Source: Candidatus Methanomethylicota archaeon (GTDB lineage: Archaea > Thermoproteota > Methanomethylicia > Methanomethylicales > Methanomethylicaceae). From it: a stretch of 64,000 bases of DNA. Each line of letters begins with the position of its first letter. Position 1 is the first letter of the stretch. A program made the position numbers and the translations under genes. Positions 43,338 through 52,226 of this stretch are shown piece after piece. Where the stretch lies: positions 1-64,000 of the forward strand of contig JARXPF010000003.1 in assembly GCA_029887765.1 (NCBI GenBank), written 5' to 3'. Under the pieces are notes generated by a model. The model did no database searches and had not been told where the DNA came from. It was given only the letters and a program-made list of their open reading frames with translations.

Positions 43338-44393
43338 ATGGATGTTAAATCTAAATTAGATTTAATAATTAGAAATACTGAAGAAGTCATTACAAAAGAA
43401 GATTTAGAAAGATTATTAGAATGTAATTCTTCTCCAAAAGGATACATAGGTGTAGAGCCTTCAGGATTATTTCATATAGGATGGGTAATATGGGTGAATA
43501 AACTCAAGGATTTGATAAATACTGGTATAAAAATGATTTTTTTAGAAGCTACATGGCATGCATGGATAAATGATAAATTTGGAGGAAATATTTCTTTAAT
43601 AAATACTTGTGCTAATTATATTGAACATTGTCTTAAAGCATTAGGTGTAGATACTTCAAAATTAATTTTTATAAAAGCTGATGAATTAATTGATAAAAAA
43701 GATTATTGGGAAGGAGTTTTAAAAATTGCTAAAACTCTTTCTCTCTCTAGAGTTAAAAGAGCAGTTACAATAATGGGAAGGAAAGAAGATGAAACTATTA
43801 TGGATTTTTCTAAACTTATTTATCCATGTATGCAAGTTGAAGATATTTTCTTTTTAGATTTAGATATATGCTTAGGAGGAATGGATCAAAGAAGAGCACA
43901 TGTATTAGCAAGAGAAGTAGCAGAAAAATATGGATATAAAAAACCAATAGCAATTCATACTCCACTTTTATCTAGTTTACAAGGAGGAGGTAGAATGAAT
44001 TCTGAAGAAAAAATAATAGAATGTAAAATGAGTAAATCAAAGCCAGAAACTTGTATATTCATACATGATTCACCTGAATTAATAAGAGAAAAAATATCAA
44101 AAGCTTATTGTCCTCCTAAGGAAATTGAAGGAAATCCAGTAATAGATATTGTTAAATGGATTATTTTATATGATAAAAAAGAAGTAGTTATAAATCGTCC
44201 AAGTAAATATGGTGGAGATTTAATTATTGAATCAATAGAAGATTTATTATTTAAATATTCAAAAGGTGAAATTCATCCATTAGATCTTAAAAATTTTGTA
44301 GCTGAAGAATTGATAAGAATATTAACTCCAGTTAGAGAATATTTTGAAAATGTAAAAGAAGCAAAAATTTTATTACAACAATTAAATAGGTAA
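43338..44393 (+). CDS. tyrS: Tyrosyl-tRNA synthetase
   Basis: Class I synthetase of the archaeal/eukaryal type. The HIGH-like motif is 'GVEPSGLFHIGWVIW', and the KMSKS loop is 'IECKMSKSKPETCIF'. 'CMQVEDIFFLDLDICLGGMD' contributes to the tyrosine site. The ATG at 43338, after a TAGGTGAT ribosome-binding stretch, is preferred over the in-frame GTG at 43329. At 352 residues its length is normal. The structured RNA 2 ends just upstream. Confidence 0.93.
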   Translation: MDVKSKLDLIIRNTEEVITKEDLERLLECNSSPKGYIGVEPSGLFHIGWVIWVNKLKDLINTGIKMIFLEATWHAWINDKFGGNISLINTCANYIEHCLKALGVDTSKLIFIKADELIDKKDYWEGVLKIAKTLSLSRVKRAVTIMGRKEDETIMDFSKLIYPCMQVEDIFFLDLDICLGGMDQRRAHVLAREVAEKYGYKKPIAIHTPLLSSLQGGGRMNSEEKIIECKMSKSKPETCIFIHDSPELIREKISKAYCPPKEIEGNPVIDIVKWIILYDKKEVVINRPSKYGGDLIIESIEDLLFKYSKGEIHPLDLKNFVAEELIRILTPVREYFENVKEAKILLQQLNR

Positions 44394-44457
44394 GTTTTTT
44401 TATTAAAAATTTGAACATAATAATAATACTATTTAAATTTACTTATGGTGATAATAC

Positions 44458-45660
44458 ATGGGTGGTACTCCAACTACTGCAAAATATGTAATATATGCAG
44501 GTATTGAGATTGATGGTGTAGTGGATAAACCAGATGTTATTGGAGCTATATTTGGTCAAACTGAAGGTTTATTAGGAGAAGAATTAGATTTAAGAGAACT
44601 TCAAAAAAGTGGGAGAATTGGTAGAATTCAAGTAGAATTAGAGTCAAAATCAGGAAAATCATATGGAGAGATAATAATACCTTCTAGTATGGATAGAGTG
44701 GAAACAGCTATAATTGCAGCTGCTATAGAAACTATAGATAAAGTTGGTCCTTGTTCTGCTAAAGTTTATGTAAAAAAAATTGAAGATATAAGAGAAGAAA
44801 AGAGAAAAAGAATTATTGAAAGAGCTAAAGAAATATTATTACATTGGGAAACTGAGAGTGCTTTTGAAATAAAAGAACTTTCAGAAGAAATTTTGAAATC
44901 TGTAAGAGTTCATGAAATAACTAAATATGGTCCAGAAGGACTTCCAGCAGGGCCTGATATTGATAAATCTGATACTATTATTGTAACTGAAGGACGTGCT
45001 GATGTTGTAAATCTATTAAGACATGGTTATAAAAATGTAATAGGAATGGAAGGAACTTCTGTTCCTGAAACAATTAAAGAATTAAGTAAAAAGAAAACAG
45101 TAATTGCTTTTGTAGATGGTGATAGAGGAGGAGAACTTATATTAAGAGAATTACTTCAAGTTGCTGATATAGATTATATTGCTAGAGCTCCTCCAGGAAA
45201 AGAAGTAGAAGAATTAACAGCAAAGGAAATTGCAAAATCACTTCATAATAAAGTTCCTGTTGAACAATATCAATTTGTATCATTACCTGAAAAACAAATT
45301 GTAAAAGAACGTATTGAAACTAAAATTGAATCAAAGTCTCTTCCAAGTGGTATAAATTATGATAAAGTTAAATCAATAATAGAAAATCTTCAAGGAAGTT
45401 TAGAAGCTGAATTGTTTGATGAAAATTGGGAAGTAAAGCAAAGAATAGCAGTTAGGGATTTAGCAGATTTTCTTCAAAATACTAATGAAAAAATATATGG
45501 AATTATATTTGATGGTGTTATAACACAAAGATTACTTGATGTTTCTTATAATAAAGGTGTATCTATTTTAATAGGTGCTAGAATTGGAAATATTACTAAA
45601 AAACCTCAATCTATTTCTATTCTAACTTTTGAAGATATTTTACCACATCAAGAAACATAA
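44458..45660 (+). CDS. dnaG: Archaeal DnaG primase
   Basis: An archaeal DnaG-like protein of 400 residues. The TOPRIM domain is clear: 'DTIIVTEGRADVVNLLRHG' with the catalytic Glu, and 'IAFVDGDRGGELILREL' with the D-x-D. The start 'AKYVIYAGIEIDGVVDKPDV' is typical. In archaea this protein can prime DNA and is also linked with the RNA exosome. It is a single gene preceded by GGTGAT; its last 44 bases are antisense to rimI. Confidence 0.93.
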   Translation: MGGTPTTAKYVIYAGIEIDGVVDKPDVIGAIFGQTEGLLGEELDLRELQKSGRIGRIQVELESKSGKSYGEIIIPSSMDRVETAIIAAAIETIDKVGPCSAKVYVKKIEDIREEKRKRIIERAKEILLHWETESAFEIKELSEEILKSVRVHEITKYGPEGLPAGPDIDKSDTIIVTEGRADVVNLLRHGYKNVIGMEGTSVPETIKELSKKKTVIAFVDGDRGGELILRELLQVADIDYIARAPPGKEVEELTAKEIAKSLHNKVPVEQYQFVSLPEKQIVKERIETKIESKSLPSGINYDKVKSIIENLQGSLEAELFDENWEVKQRIAVRDLADFLQNTNEKIYGIIFDGVITQRLLDVSYNKGVSILIGARIGNITKKPQSISILTFEDILPHQET

Positions 45661-46072
45661 CTATTGCACTTTCACCATTAGGATAATATTCTTTAATTTT
45701 TTCTTTTTCTATAAAACCAAATTTTTTGTATAAATTTATTGCAATTTCATTACTCTCTCTTACTTCTATTCTTATTTTTTTAACTCCCATTTTTATTAAA
45801 TTATCTATGGTTTCTTTAAGTAATTTTTTTCCAAATCCTTTTCCTCTATAATCTTTATCTATGGCTATGGAAATAATATGTCCTAAATCTTTGAATCTTA
45901 TAATTCCAATAGAATATCCTATAATTTTTTCATCTTCTACAATTACTAAATAAACTCCTGGATGATATAAAAAAGCCTTAAGAAGTCCATATGGATATGG
46001 ATCTTTAAAAGAATTTACTTCTATTCTATATATTTCTTTTAAATCCTTTTCTTCTGCTCTTCTAATTATCAT
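45617..46072 (-). CDS. rimI: Ribosomal-protein-alanine/N-terminal acetyltransferase, RimI type
   Basis: A 151-residue GNAT protein with the acetyl-CoA motif 'IDKDYRGKGFGKKLLKETI' and 'NEIAINLYKKFGFIEKEKIKEYYPNGE', the layout of archaeal Ard1/RimI enzymes that acetylate protein N-termini. It converges on dnaG with an overlap of 44 bases, and is divergent from pelota after 61 bases. Confidence 0.88.
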   Translation of the reverse strand: MIIRRAEEKDLKEIYRIEVNSFKDPYPYGLLKAFLYHPGVYLVIVEDEKIIGYSIGIIRFKDLGHIISIAIDKDYRGKGFGKKLLKETIDNLIKMGVKKIRIEVRESNEIAINLYKKFGFIEKEKIKEYYPNGESAIVMFLDVVKYLQKLE

Positions 46073-46133
46073 AATTTTAAATTTATTTTTTAATGAATAA
46101 AATTTTTCAGTAGCTTAGTATAAGTTAAAAACA

Positions 46134-47198
46134 ATGCGTATTATAGAAAAAGATTTGAAAAATAAATCAATAGAAATTGAAATAGAGGATATTGAAGATC
46201 TTTGGCATTTGTATAACTTAATAGATATTGGAGATAAAGTTTGTGGTTATACAATGAGAGAAATAAGAATTCTTAAAAAAGATGGAAGTGAAGAAAGATG
46301 TGGAAAACATAGAGTTTATATGTGTATAGAAGTTGAAGATTTACAATTTCAACGTTTTACTGAAAATTTGAGAATAAGAGGAAAAATAATATCTTGTCCT
46401 GAAGAAGTTCATGCAAAAGGGCAATATCATACTTTTTCAATAAAAGTAGGAGATTGTATAAAAATTATTAAAAAACTATGGCTTTCATTTCATGAAGAAA
46501 GACTTTCACTTGCAGAGAAAAAAGAAAAACAAAATGCTTTAATTGTAACAATAGATGAAGAAGAGGCAGAAATATTCTTAATAAGAGGAGATGCTATATC
46601 ACATTTAATTAGTATAAACTCAAATCTTCCTGGAAAATATTTAGAAAATAATAGATCTTCTGAAAGACGTAATTTTCTTTTAAGTATTACAAAAGAAATA
46701 ATTAGAATAGCTGAAAGAGAGAAGGCTCATATCATAATAGGAGGACCAGGTTTTACTAAAAATGATCTTTTCTCTATATTAAAAGAAAAAAATGTTAATG
46801 CTATATTAGAAGATGCTTCTTCTATAGGATTTTCTGGTGTTAGAGAAATCATTAAAAGAGGAGCTCTTTCAAAAATTTTTAAAAATTCACTTATTGTTAG
46901 AGATTTAAAATTAATAGATGAATTATTATTTCGTTTAGCAAAAAAACCATCTATGGTTGCTTATGGATTAAATGAAGTGAAAAAAGTTGCTGAACAAGGA
47001 GCTGTAGATTCACTTTTAATTTCAGAAAAAATTTTTAAAACTGCTAGTTTTGAAGAAAGAATTCTTTTAGAAGAAATATGTAAAAATGTTGAAAAATATG
47101 GTGGAAAAGTATATTTCATAAGTTTAGATAATGAGAAAGGAATTCAATTATTTAATCTTGGTGGAATTGCTGCTCTTCTTCGTTTTTCTGTATATTAA
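46134..47198 (+). CDS. pelA: Pelota (mRNA surveillance / ribosome rescue factor)
   Basis: An eRF1-like three-domain protein of 354 residues that works with an EF-1alpha-like GTPase to release stalled ribosomes. The N-terminal Sm-like domain has 'EDLWHLYNLIDIGDKVCGYT', the central domain 'IIIGGPGFTKNDLFSIL' and the C-terminal domain 'VAYGLNEVKKVAEQGAVDSLLISEK'. The GGQ of release factors is absent, as expected. Its end overlaps the convergent radical SAM gene by 47 bases. Confidence 0.93.
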   Translation: MRIIEKDLKNKSIEIEIEDIEDLWHLYNLIDIGDKVCGYTMREIRILKKDGSEERCGKHRVYMCIEVEDLQFQRFTENLRIRGKIISCPEEVHAKGQYHTFSIKVGDCIKIIKKLWLSFHEERLSLAEKKEKQNALIVTIDEEEAEIFLIRGDAISHLISINSNLPGKYLENNRSSERRNFLLSITKEIIRIAEREKAHIIIGGPGFTKNDLFSILKEKNVNAILEDASSIGFSGVREIIKRGALSKIFKNSLIVRDLKLIDELLFRLAKKPSMVAYGLNEVKKVAEQGAVDSLLISEKIFKTASFEERILLEEICKNVEKYGGKVYFISLDNEKGIQLFNLGGIAALLRFSVY

Positions 47199-48234
47199 TT
47201 TCTTCAATTTTTTCTCTTATTGCTGTTGGAAGTTCTTTTATATATTTAATTTTTACATTTGGTATTAATTTCTTAACTTCATTAATTAAATTCCTAGATA
47301 TTTCAATATTTTTTCCATCTCTAGAAATTCCTATCATATTTGGTTTAATTTTTAATTCTTTAATTAATTTTTTTCTTATATAATGAGGATTTTCTTTTGT
47401 TTCTAATACAAATTTCCCTATTAATCCATCTTCTAAAGCTTCTTCATAAAGTCTAATAACATTATTTCTTCTTCTAACTATTCTCATTTTATATTGAACT
47501 CCATCTTTTTTAGAAATAGAACAATAATGGATTTTTAATTCTAATCCTTCATCTTCAGCCCATTTAATAATCTTAATTGCTAAATCTTCACTTCCTTTTA
47601 CTGCATTATTTCCTTCAATTTCAAATCCTCTTTCTTTTAATTGAAGAAAATTAGTTGAAGAAAATTCTAATTGATTTATGTTAAGAAATTCTACACCTAT
47701 TTTATTTAAATAAAGTGCTAATTTTTTTATTCTATCTTCTTCATTAGGAATAGCTGGAATTTCTACACCTACACTCAATCCAATATCTTTTGCTAATTCT
47801 ATGGATTTAATTTCATTCATTGTATGAAATCTTATTTCATCTAAACCTACTTTTTTAAGATTTAAAATTACTTCACTATTTGCATACATTCCATTAGTAT
47901 ATAAATGAATATGATGATTTTTTCCAAAAAAATCTTTTAACATTTTTATATATTTTAAAGTTCTATTTAATCTTAATAATGGATCTCCACCAGTTATTCC
48001 TGTTCCTTCAGCATTAATTGCCTTTCCTTCAAGTAAAATTTCTAAATCATTTCTTATTAATAATTCATTAGCATAAATTACATCTTTTCCTCTCTTTTCT
48101 TCACTTAATGGACAATAATAACAATTCTTTTTACAAAGTCCAGTTATGAAAAGTACTAATTTTGCACCTTTAAGGCATATTTCACATCCTTTAGGAATTC
48201 CTTTATAAAAATCAATATACAAATACAATCCCAC
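47152..48234 (-). CDS. Radical SAM protein, unknown function
   Basis: The cluster motif is C34-x3-C38-x2-C41 ('FITGLCKKNCYYCPLSEEKRG'), preceded by another cysteine pair at C17 and C20 ('GCEIC'). The SAM-binding region has 'GITGGDPLLRLNRTL'. Related archaeal proteins are annotated as pyruvate-formate-lyase-activase-like, but no target is visible. It overlaps the nucleotidyltransferase gene upstream by 23 bases, so the two are coupled. Confidence 0.82.
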   Translation of the reverse strand: MGLYLYIDFYKGIPKGCEICLKGAKLVLFITGLCKKNCYYCPLSEEKRGKDVIYANELLIRNDLEILLEGKAINAEGTGITGGDPLLRLNRTLKYIKMLKDFFGKNHHIHLYTNGMYANSEVILNLKKVGLDEIRFHTMNEIKSIELAKDIGLSVGVEIPAIPNEEDRIKKLALYLNKIGVEFLNINQLEFSSTNFLQLKERGFEIEGNNAVKGSEDLAIKIIKWAEDEGLELKIHYCSISKKDGVQYKMRIVRRRNNVIRLYEEALEDGLIGKFVLETKENPHYIRKKLIKELKIKPNMIGISRDGKNIEISRNLINEVKKLIPNVKIKYIKELPTAIREKIEEINIQKNEEEQQFHQD

Positions 48235-48943
48235 GTTTAATTAAAAGTCTTCTTAAATTTGGATCCTTTTCTAATCTTTCTTTAAATTTAGCTTCAAAAC
48301 TTTCATTATCATTAACATCAGCTTTAAAATATACTCCTGTTCTTCCAATTTCATCTCTTCTTGTTAAAACTCTTATTCTTTCCATTATTAATTCTAAACT
48401 AACACCAACTATTTTAGCTGCTTCTATAGTATTATAAAGAATAGATATCTCATGATGGCCATAATTTGTAGGTATTATTAACATTAATCTTTTATCTACT
48501 CCTGGTACTCTTTTTCCTTTTTCAAGTTCTTTTAATTCAATTTCTCCTCCAAATTTGTAAAATTCTCTTTCTCTTTCTCTTAAAGGAATCAATGGAAAAG
48601 TCACTTTTGTTTTTTCATCTAAATAAATTATTGCTTTAATTACATGATTTGGTGTTGCTTGAGTAATTTCTTTTTTATAAAATTTAAATCCATTTTCTAA
48701 TAAAGCATTTTCTATTATATATGAAGGAATTACTTGTGGTATGAATATATCAATATCACTTTTTTCATTTACATCACCTCGAGCTATACTTCCATGAATT
48801 ATTGATTCTATAGAATTTTTAGCTAATACTTTCATCACTTCCATTGCTTTTTCTCTAAGTTCTTTTAAAAGTTCCCATCTTTTATTATCATAAATTACAT
48901 CTTTTTCTTCATAAATTGGTGAAATTTTTTTTGCCATTTTCAC
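48212..48943 (-). CDS. Nucleotidyltransferase-domain protein (archaeal minimal type)
   Basis: The polymerase beta-type nucleotidyltransferase motif is present: 'IIHGSIARGDVNEKSDIDIF' with G51-S52 and the two aspartates D64 and D66. A C-terminal domain of about 130 residues follows, with 'IIPTNYGHHEISILYNTIEA'. Substrate is unknown. It is coded between cutA (2-base gap upstream) and the radical SAM gene (23-base overlap downstream), suggesting a three-gene unit. Confidence 0.83.
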   Translation of the reverse strand: MKMAKKISPIYEEKDVIYDNKRWELLKELREKAMEVMKVLAKNSIESIIHGSIARGDVNEKSDIDIFIPQVIPSYIIENALLENGFKFYKKEITQATPNHVIKAIIYLDEKTKVTFPLIPLREREREFYKFGGEIELKELEKGKRVPGVDKRLMLIIPTNYGHHEISILYNTIEAAKIVGVSLELIMERIRVLTRRDEIGRTGVYFKADVNDNESFEAKFKERLEKDPNLRRLLIKRGIVFVY

Positions 48944-48945
48944 AC

Positions 48946-49266
48946 CTATTTAAGACTTTCTTCAATCCAATTCAAATAACTTTCAAGTCCACCTTTTAAT
49001 TCAAACCATATAATCTCTGGAATTTCATAACTATGTAATTCTCTTACTCTTTTTATTAAATTTTCAATTTTATCAATTTTTGTTTTTATTATTAAGAGTA
49101 CTTCTTTTGCTTCTTCTATTTTTCCTTTCCATAAAAATATAGATTCTACATTATCTATTATATTAATACAAGCAGCTAATTTTTCTTCTATAAGTTTATT
49201 AGCAATTTTTCTTGCTTCATCTTTATTTCCGACAGTTATAAAAGTAACAATAAACATTTTAACCAC
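48946..49266 (-). CDS. cutA: CutA divalent-ion tolerance protein
   Basis: A 106-residue trimer-forming protein of ferredoxin-like fold, with 'EEKLAACINIIDNVESIFLWKG' (here only its core 'KLAACINIIDNVESIF'), 'LIIKTKIDKIENLIKRV' and 'HSYEIPEIIWFELKGG', all typical. It binds copper and other divalent ions; its true role is unsettled. First gene of the unit with the nucleotidyltransferase and radical SAM genes. Confidence 0.93.
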   Translation of the reverse strand: MVKMFIVTFITVGNKDEARKIANKLIEEKLAACINIIDNVESIFLWKGKIEEAKEVLLIIKTKIDKIENLIKRVRELHSYEIPEIIWFELKGGLESYLNWIEESLK

Positions 49267-49312
49267 AAAAATATTATCTTAAAAACTAATAATTATGGTT
49301 TAGGGGGATAAT

Positions 49313-50476
49313 TTGAAAGAGTGGATTCAATTCCTATTAATAATATTGGCATTTTGGTCATTTATGATTATAGCTAAGCCTTTTCTTCCAAAAAGCATAG
49401 AAGTTCGTCCTTTTTATTTAATGTGGAGGACAACAAGATTTAATAAATTTATAGAAAAAAGTGGTGATAAATTAAAATCTTTTTGGAAAATTATTTGGAA
49501 TATAGGTATTGCTATTTGTTTAGGTGGATCTATTTATATAACATATATTTTAAGTAAAAATCTTTATTCACTTTTATTTAATATTGAAGAAGCTTCTCCA
49601 GTTTCATTATTAATACCAGGAATAACAATAACACCTACATTTAATACTCTATTCTTTTTCTCTCTATCTATAGTCATAATATTAATTTCTCATGAATTTT
49701 CTCATGGAGTTGCTGCTAGAGCTGAAGGTATAAAAATAAAAAGTACTGGTTTAATATTATTAGCAATAATTCCTGGTGCTTTTGTTGAACCAGATGAAGA
49801 AAGTCTTAATAATTCAAGAAAAATTTCTCAAGCTAGGGTTTATGCTGCAGGTTCTACAGCAAATATAATTATAGCCTTAATAGCATTAATTTTATTATTA
49901 AATGGAGATTTATTAATTTCTCCATTTTATGAAACTTCTTCTTCAGGAATATTAATAACAGGTATAGTTCCTGGTTCTCCTGCTGATGGAATTTTGAATA
50001 ATTGGGATGTTATTATTGGAATAAATGAATATAAAATATTAGAGGTTAGAGATCTTGAAAAAATTCTTAAATCTATTAATCCAGGAAGTTTAGTAGAACT
50101 TCATATTTTAAGAGGAGGAAAAATTGAATCTTTAAATATGATTTTAGGAAAATCTCCAACTACTAATTATTCATACATTGGAGTTTATATATATCCATAT
50201 TATGCACCTAAATATGCTTTATTACCTTCTTTCTTACCTTTTTACTTATTCAATTCTTTAAATTGGATATATATGCTATCACTTAGTGTTGGATTAATAA
50301 ATATAATGCCAATACCTGCATTAGATGGAGATAAATTAATTAATGTTATATTAAAATATTTATTTAAAAATAGAAGTAGCATAATTTATAATGTTATAAG
50401 ATGGTATTGTCTTATGATATTAATACTTAATATATCTTTTAGTTTTATTGCTTTTCCATCTTTTAAATTAAGTTGA
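49313..50476 (+). CDS. Site-2 protease family (M50) membrane metalloprotease with PDZ domain
   Basis: An intramembrane zinc protease of 387 residues. The HExxH motif is HEFSH at residues 127-131 inside a hydrophobic helix, and the third ligand is in 'INIMPIPALDGDKL' near residue 340. A PDZ-like domain lies between (about 210-275, 'ITGIVPGSPADGILNNWDVI'). Four or more other membrane helices are predicted. It starts with TTG at 49313 after a GGGGGA site. Such proteases release membrane-bound regulators. The TtuA-like gene follows after 10 bases. Confidence 0.9.
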   Translation: MKEWIQFLLIILAFWSFMIIAKPFLPKSIEVRPFYLMWRTTRFNKFIEKSGDKLKSFWKIIWNIGIAICLGGSIYITYILSKNLYSLLFNIEEASPVSLLIPGITITPTFNTLFFFSLSIVIILISHEFSHGVAARAEGIKIKSTGLILLAIIPGAFVEPDEESLNNSRKISQARVYAAGSTANIIIALIALILLLNGDLLISPFYETSSSGILITGIVPGSPADGILNNWDVIIGINEYKILEVRDLEKILKSINPGSLVELHILRGGKIESLNMILGKSPTTNYSYIGVYIYPYYAPKYALLPSFLPFYLFNSLNWIYMLSLSVGLINIMPIPALDGDKLINVILKYLFKNRSSIIYNVIRWYCLMILILNISFSFIAFPSFKLS

Positions 50477-50486
50477 GGTGAAATAA

Positions 50487-51404
50487 TTGTATTGTAAATG
50501 TGGAAAAGAAGGTTTTTATTTAAGAAGACATTCTGGAGAAATTCTTTGTAAAAAATGCTTTATAAGAAGTATAGAAAAAACTATTCATAAGACTATAAAA
50601 AGAGAAAAACTTTTTGAACCAAATGATAAAATAATGATTGCTCTCTCAGGTGGAAAAGATAGTCTTACTTTACTTTATGTATTATCTAAAAGAAAATATG
50701 GTAGTGAAATTTTTGCAGTAACAATTGATGAAGGTGTAAGTGGATATAGAGAAGAAGGAATATCTATAGCTAAGAAAATGGTTGAGAAACTTGGAATAAA
50801 GCATTATATTTTTACTTTTAAAGAATTCTATGGTTATTCTCTTGAAGAACTTTATGAATTGGCTTTTTCAAAAAAAATAGGATTATTAGGTTGTACTTTT
50901 TGTGGAATATTAAGAAGAAGATTGCTTAATGAAGCTGCACTTAAATTAGGAGCTACTAAAGTAGCTACTGGACATAATTTAGATGATGAAGCTCAAACAG
51001 TATTTATAAATTTAATACGTGGTGATGTTTCAAGATTAATAAGACTTGGTATTAAGCCTTTAAAATATAGAGAAGGTTTTATTCCTAGAGTAAAACCTCT
51101 TAGATATATTCCAGAAAAAGAAATTGCTATATATGCATATTTAATGGGATTTCCTTTATATGAAAGAGAATGTCCTTATGTTAGAGCTTCTCTTAGAGAT
51201 GAAATTAGAGATATTTTAAATCAAATAGAAAATAGACATCCTGGAACTAAATTTGCTATGATTAGAACAGTAGATAAATTAACTCAATTATTGAAAGATA
51301 AAATAGGTGAAATAAAATATTGTATTAAATGCGGCTCTCCTTCAGGTAAGGATATATGTAGAACTTGTCAAATATTATCAATGCTTGGAATATGTAAAAA
51401 TTAA
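50487..51404 (+). CDS. tRNA 2-thiolation protein, TtuA/Ncs6 family
   Basis: An ATP-dependent tRNA sulfurtransferase of 305 residues. The N-terminal zinc finger uses C3, C5, C21 and C24, the PP-loop is 'IALSGGKDSLTLL' (54-59), the catalytic cysteine region is 'GCTFCGILRRRLLNEAA' with 'ATGHNLDDEAQTVFINLIRG', and a C-terminal zinc finger has 'CIKCGSPSGKDICRTC'. It would thiolate U54 (TtuA, thermostability) or the wobble U34 (Ncs6); U54 fits a thermophile, but this is not decisive. Start is TTG at 50487 after GAGGTG. SRP RNA follows. Confidence 0.88.
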   Translation: MYCKCGKEGFYLRRHSGEILCKKCFIRSIEKTIHKTIKREKLFEPNDKIMIALSGGKDSLTLLYVLSKRKYGSEIFAVTIDEGVSGYREEGISIAKKMVEKLGIKHYIFTFKEFYGYSLEELYELAFSKKIGLLGCTFCGILRRRLLNEAALKLGATKVATGHNLDDEAQTVFINLIRGDVSRLIRLGIKPLKYREGFIPRVKPLRYIPEKEIAIYAYLMGFPLYERECPYVRASLRDEIRDILNQIENRHPGTKFAMIRTVDKLTQLLKDKIGEIKYCIKCGSPSGKDICRTCQILSMLGICKN

Positions 51405-51437
51405 ATTTTTATTAACTACTAATTAATATTTTAATTT

Positions 51438-51760
51438 GGTGCGGCAGGGAGGGTCGGAGGGCTCGGCCTCCTCTGTAACTACAAATGGTCGTCATGGTAG
51501 GACCAGTAACTCCTAGGGGCGGTGGTTCCGTCCTTTGAAGCCTAGGACAATCAACGTAGAAGTCTCGCCCCACGGGGACGTCGGAGTAGGTAAGGGCCAT
51601 CTGAAAGGATGGCCCTCCTACATACTGGATGAACCGGGTTAGGCCCGGAAGGGAGCGGCCCTAAGTCCAGACGGCGTCGTTCGTGGGATAACGGGATGGA
51701 GTTGATTGTCCTAGGTCTTCAAAGGAGATGGGCCATCCACCCTAGGAGGGCTGCCGCACC
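51438..51760 (+). ncRNA. Signal recognition particle 7S RNA
   Basis: A GC-rich 323-base gene in AT-rich surroundings. The ends pair over ten bases (GGTGCGGCAG with CTGCCGCACC), as in archaeal SRP RNA with helix 1. The conserved S-domain element 'GAACCGGGTTAGGCCCGGAA' with 'GGGAGCGGCC' is seen near 51630-51660, and long complementary arms such as CTAGGACAATCAAC/GTTGATTGTCCTAG form helix 5. Probably expressed alone. Confidence 0.93.
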
Positions 51761-51798
51761 GTTAAGTTCAAATAAAATTCAAATTAATAATGAATTTA

Positions 51799-51883
51799 GC
51801 CGGGATACCCTAGTCTGGTAGGGGGCAGGCTTGCTAAGCCTGTGCCCATAATGGGCTCGGGGGTTCAAATCCCCCTCCCGGCG
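51799..51883 (+). tRNA. tRNA-Ser (anticodon GCU)
   Basis: Class II cloverleaf: acceptor GCCGGGA/TCCCGGC, anticodon stem CAGGC/GCCTG, loop TTGCTAA, variable arm 'TGCCCATAATGGGCT', T arm GGGGG-TTCAAAT-CCCCC. Discriminator G; CCA is not encoded. No intron. Confidence 0.94.
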
Positions 51884-51923
51884 CTTAAAAATATTTAAAA
51901 AGCTAGATATGATTCATAAATGA

Positions 51924-51998
51924 GGGGCTGTAGGCTAGCTTGGTCTAGACTGCGAGGCTTGGGCCCTCGTGACCCCGGTTCAAATCCGGGCAGCCCCA
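51924..51998 (+). tRNA. tRNA-Pro (anticodon UGG)
   Basis: Acceptor GGGGCTG/CAGCCCC, D arm with 'GGCTAGCTTGGTCTAG', anticodon stem CGAGG/CCTCG around CTTGGGC, T arm CCCGG-TTCAAAT-CCGGG and discriminator A. The gene is 75 bases long without an intron, 40 bases after tRNA-Ser, and the two may be one transcript. Confidence 0.94.
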
Positions 51999-52226
51999 TC
52001 ATATTTAAATCATTTTTCTTTATTAATACTTAAAGAAAATTATATACTTTAGGCTTTTATTTAATTAAATTTAAAATTTTTATAATTTTTTATTATTAAA
52101 AATTTAATATATTTTCTATAGTATTAACTTTAAAACATTTTAATAAAGTTTTACTTATTTATTAAAATATTGAAATTCATAACTACTTTTATAAATTACT
52201 ATAATTATGAAAAATTTTATTGAAAT

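Noticed and set aside
51412-51600. Minus-strand frame of 62 codons
   Set aside because: It lies inside the SRP RNA gene and is the antisense of a structured RNA.
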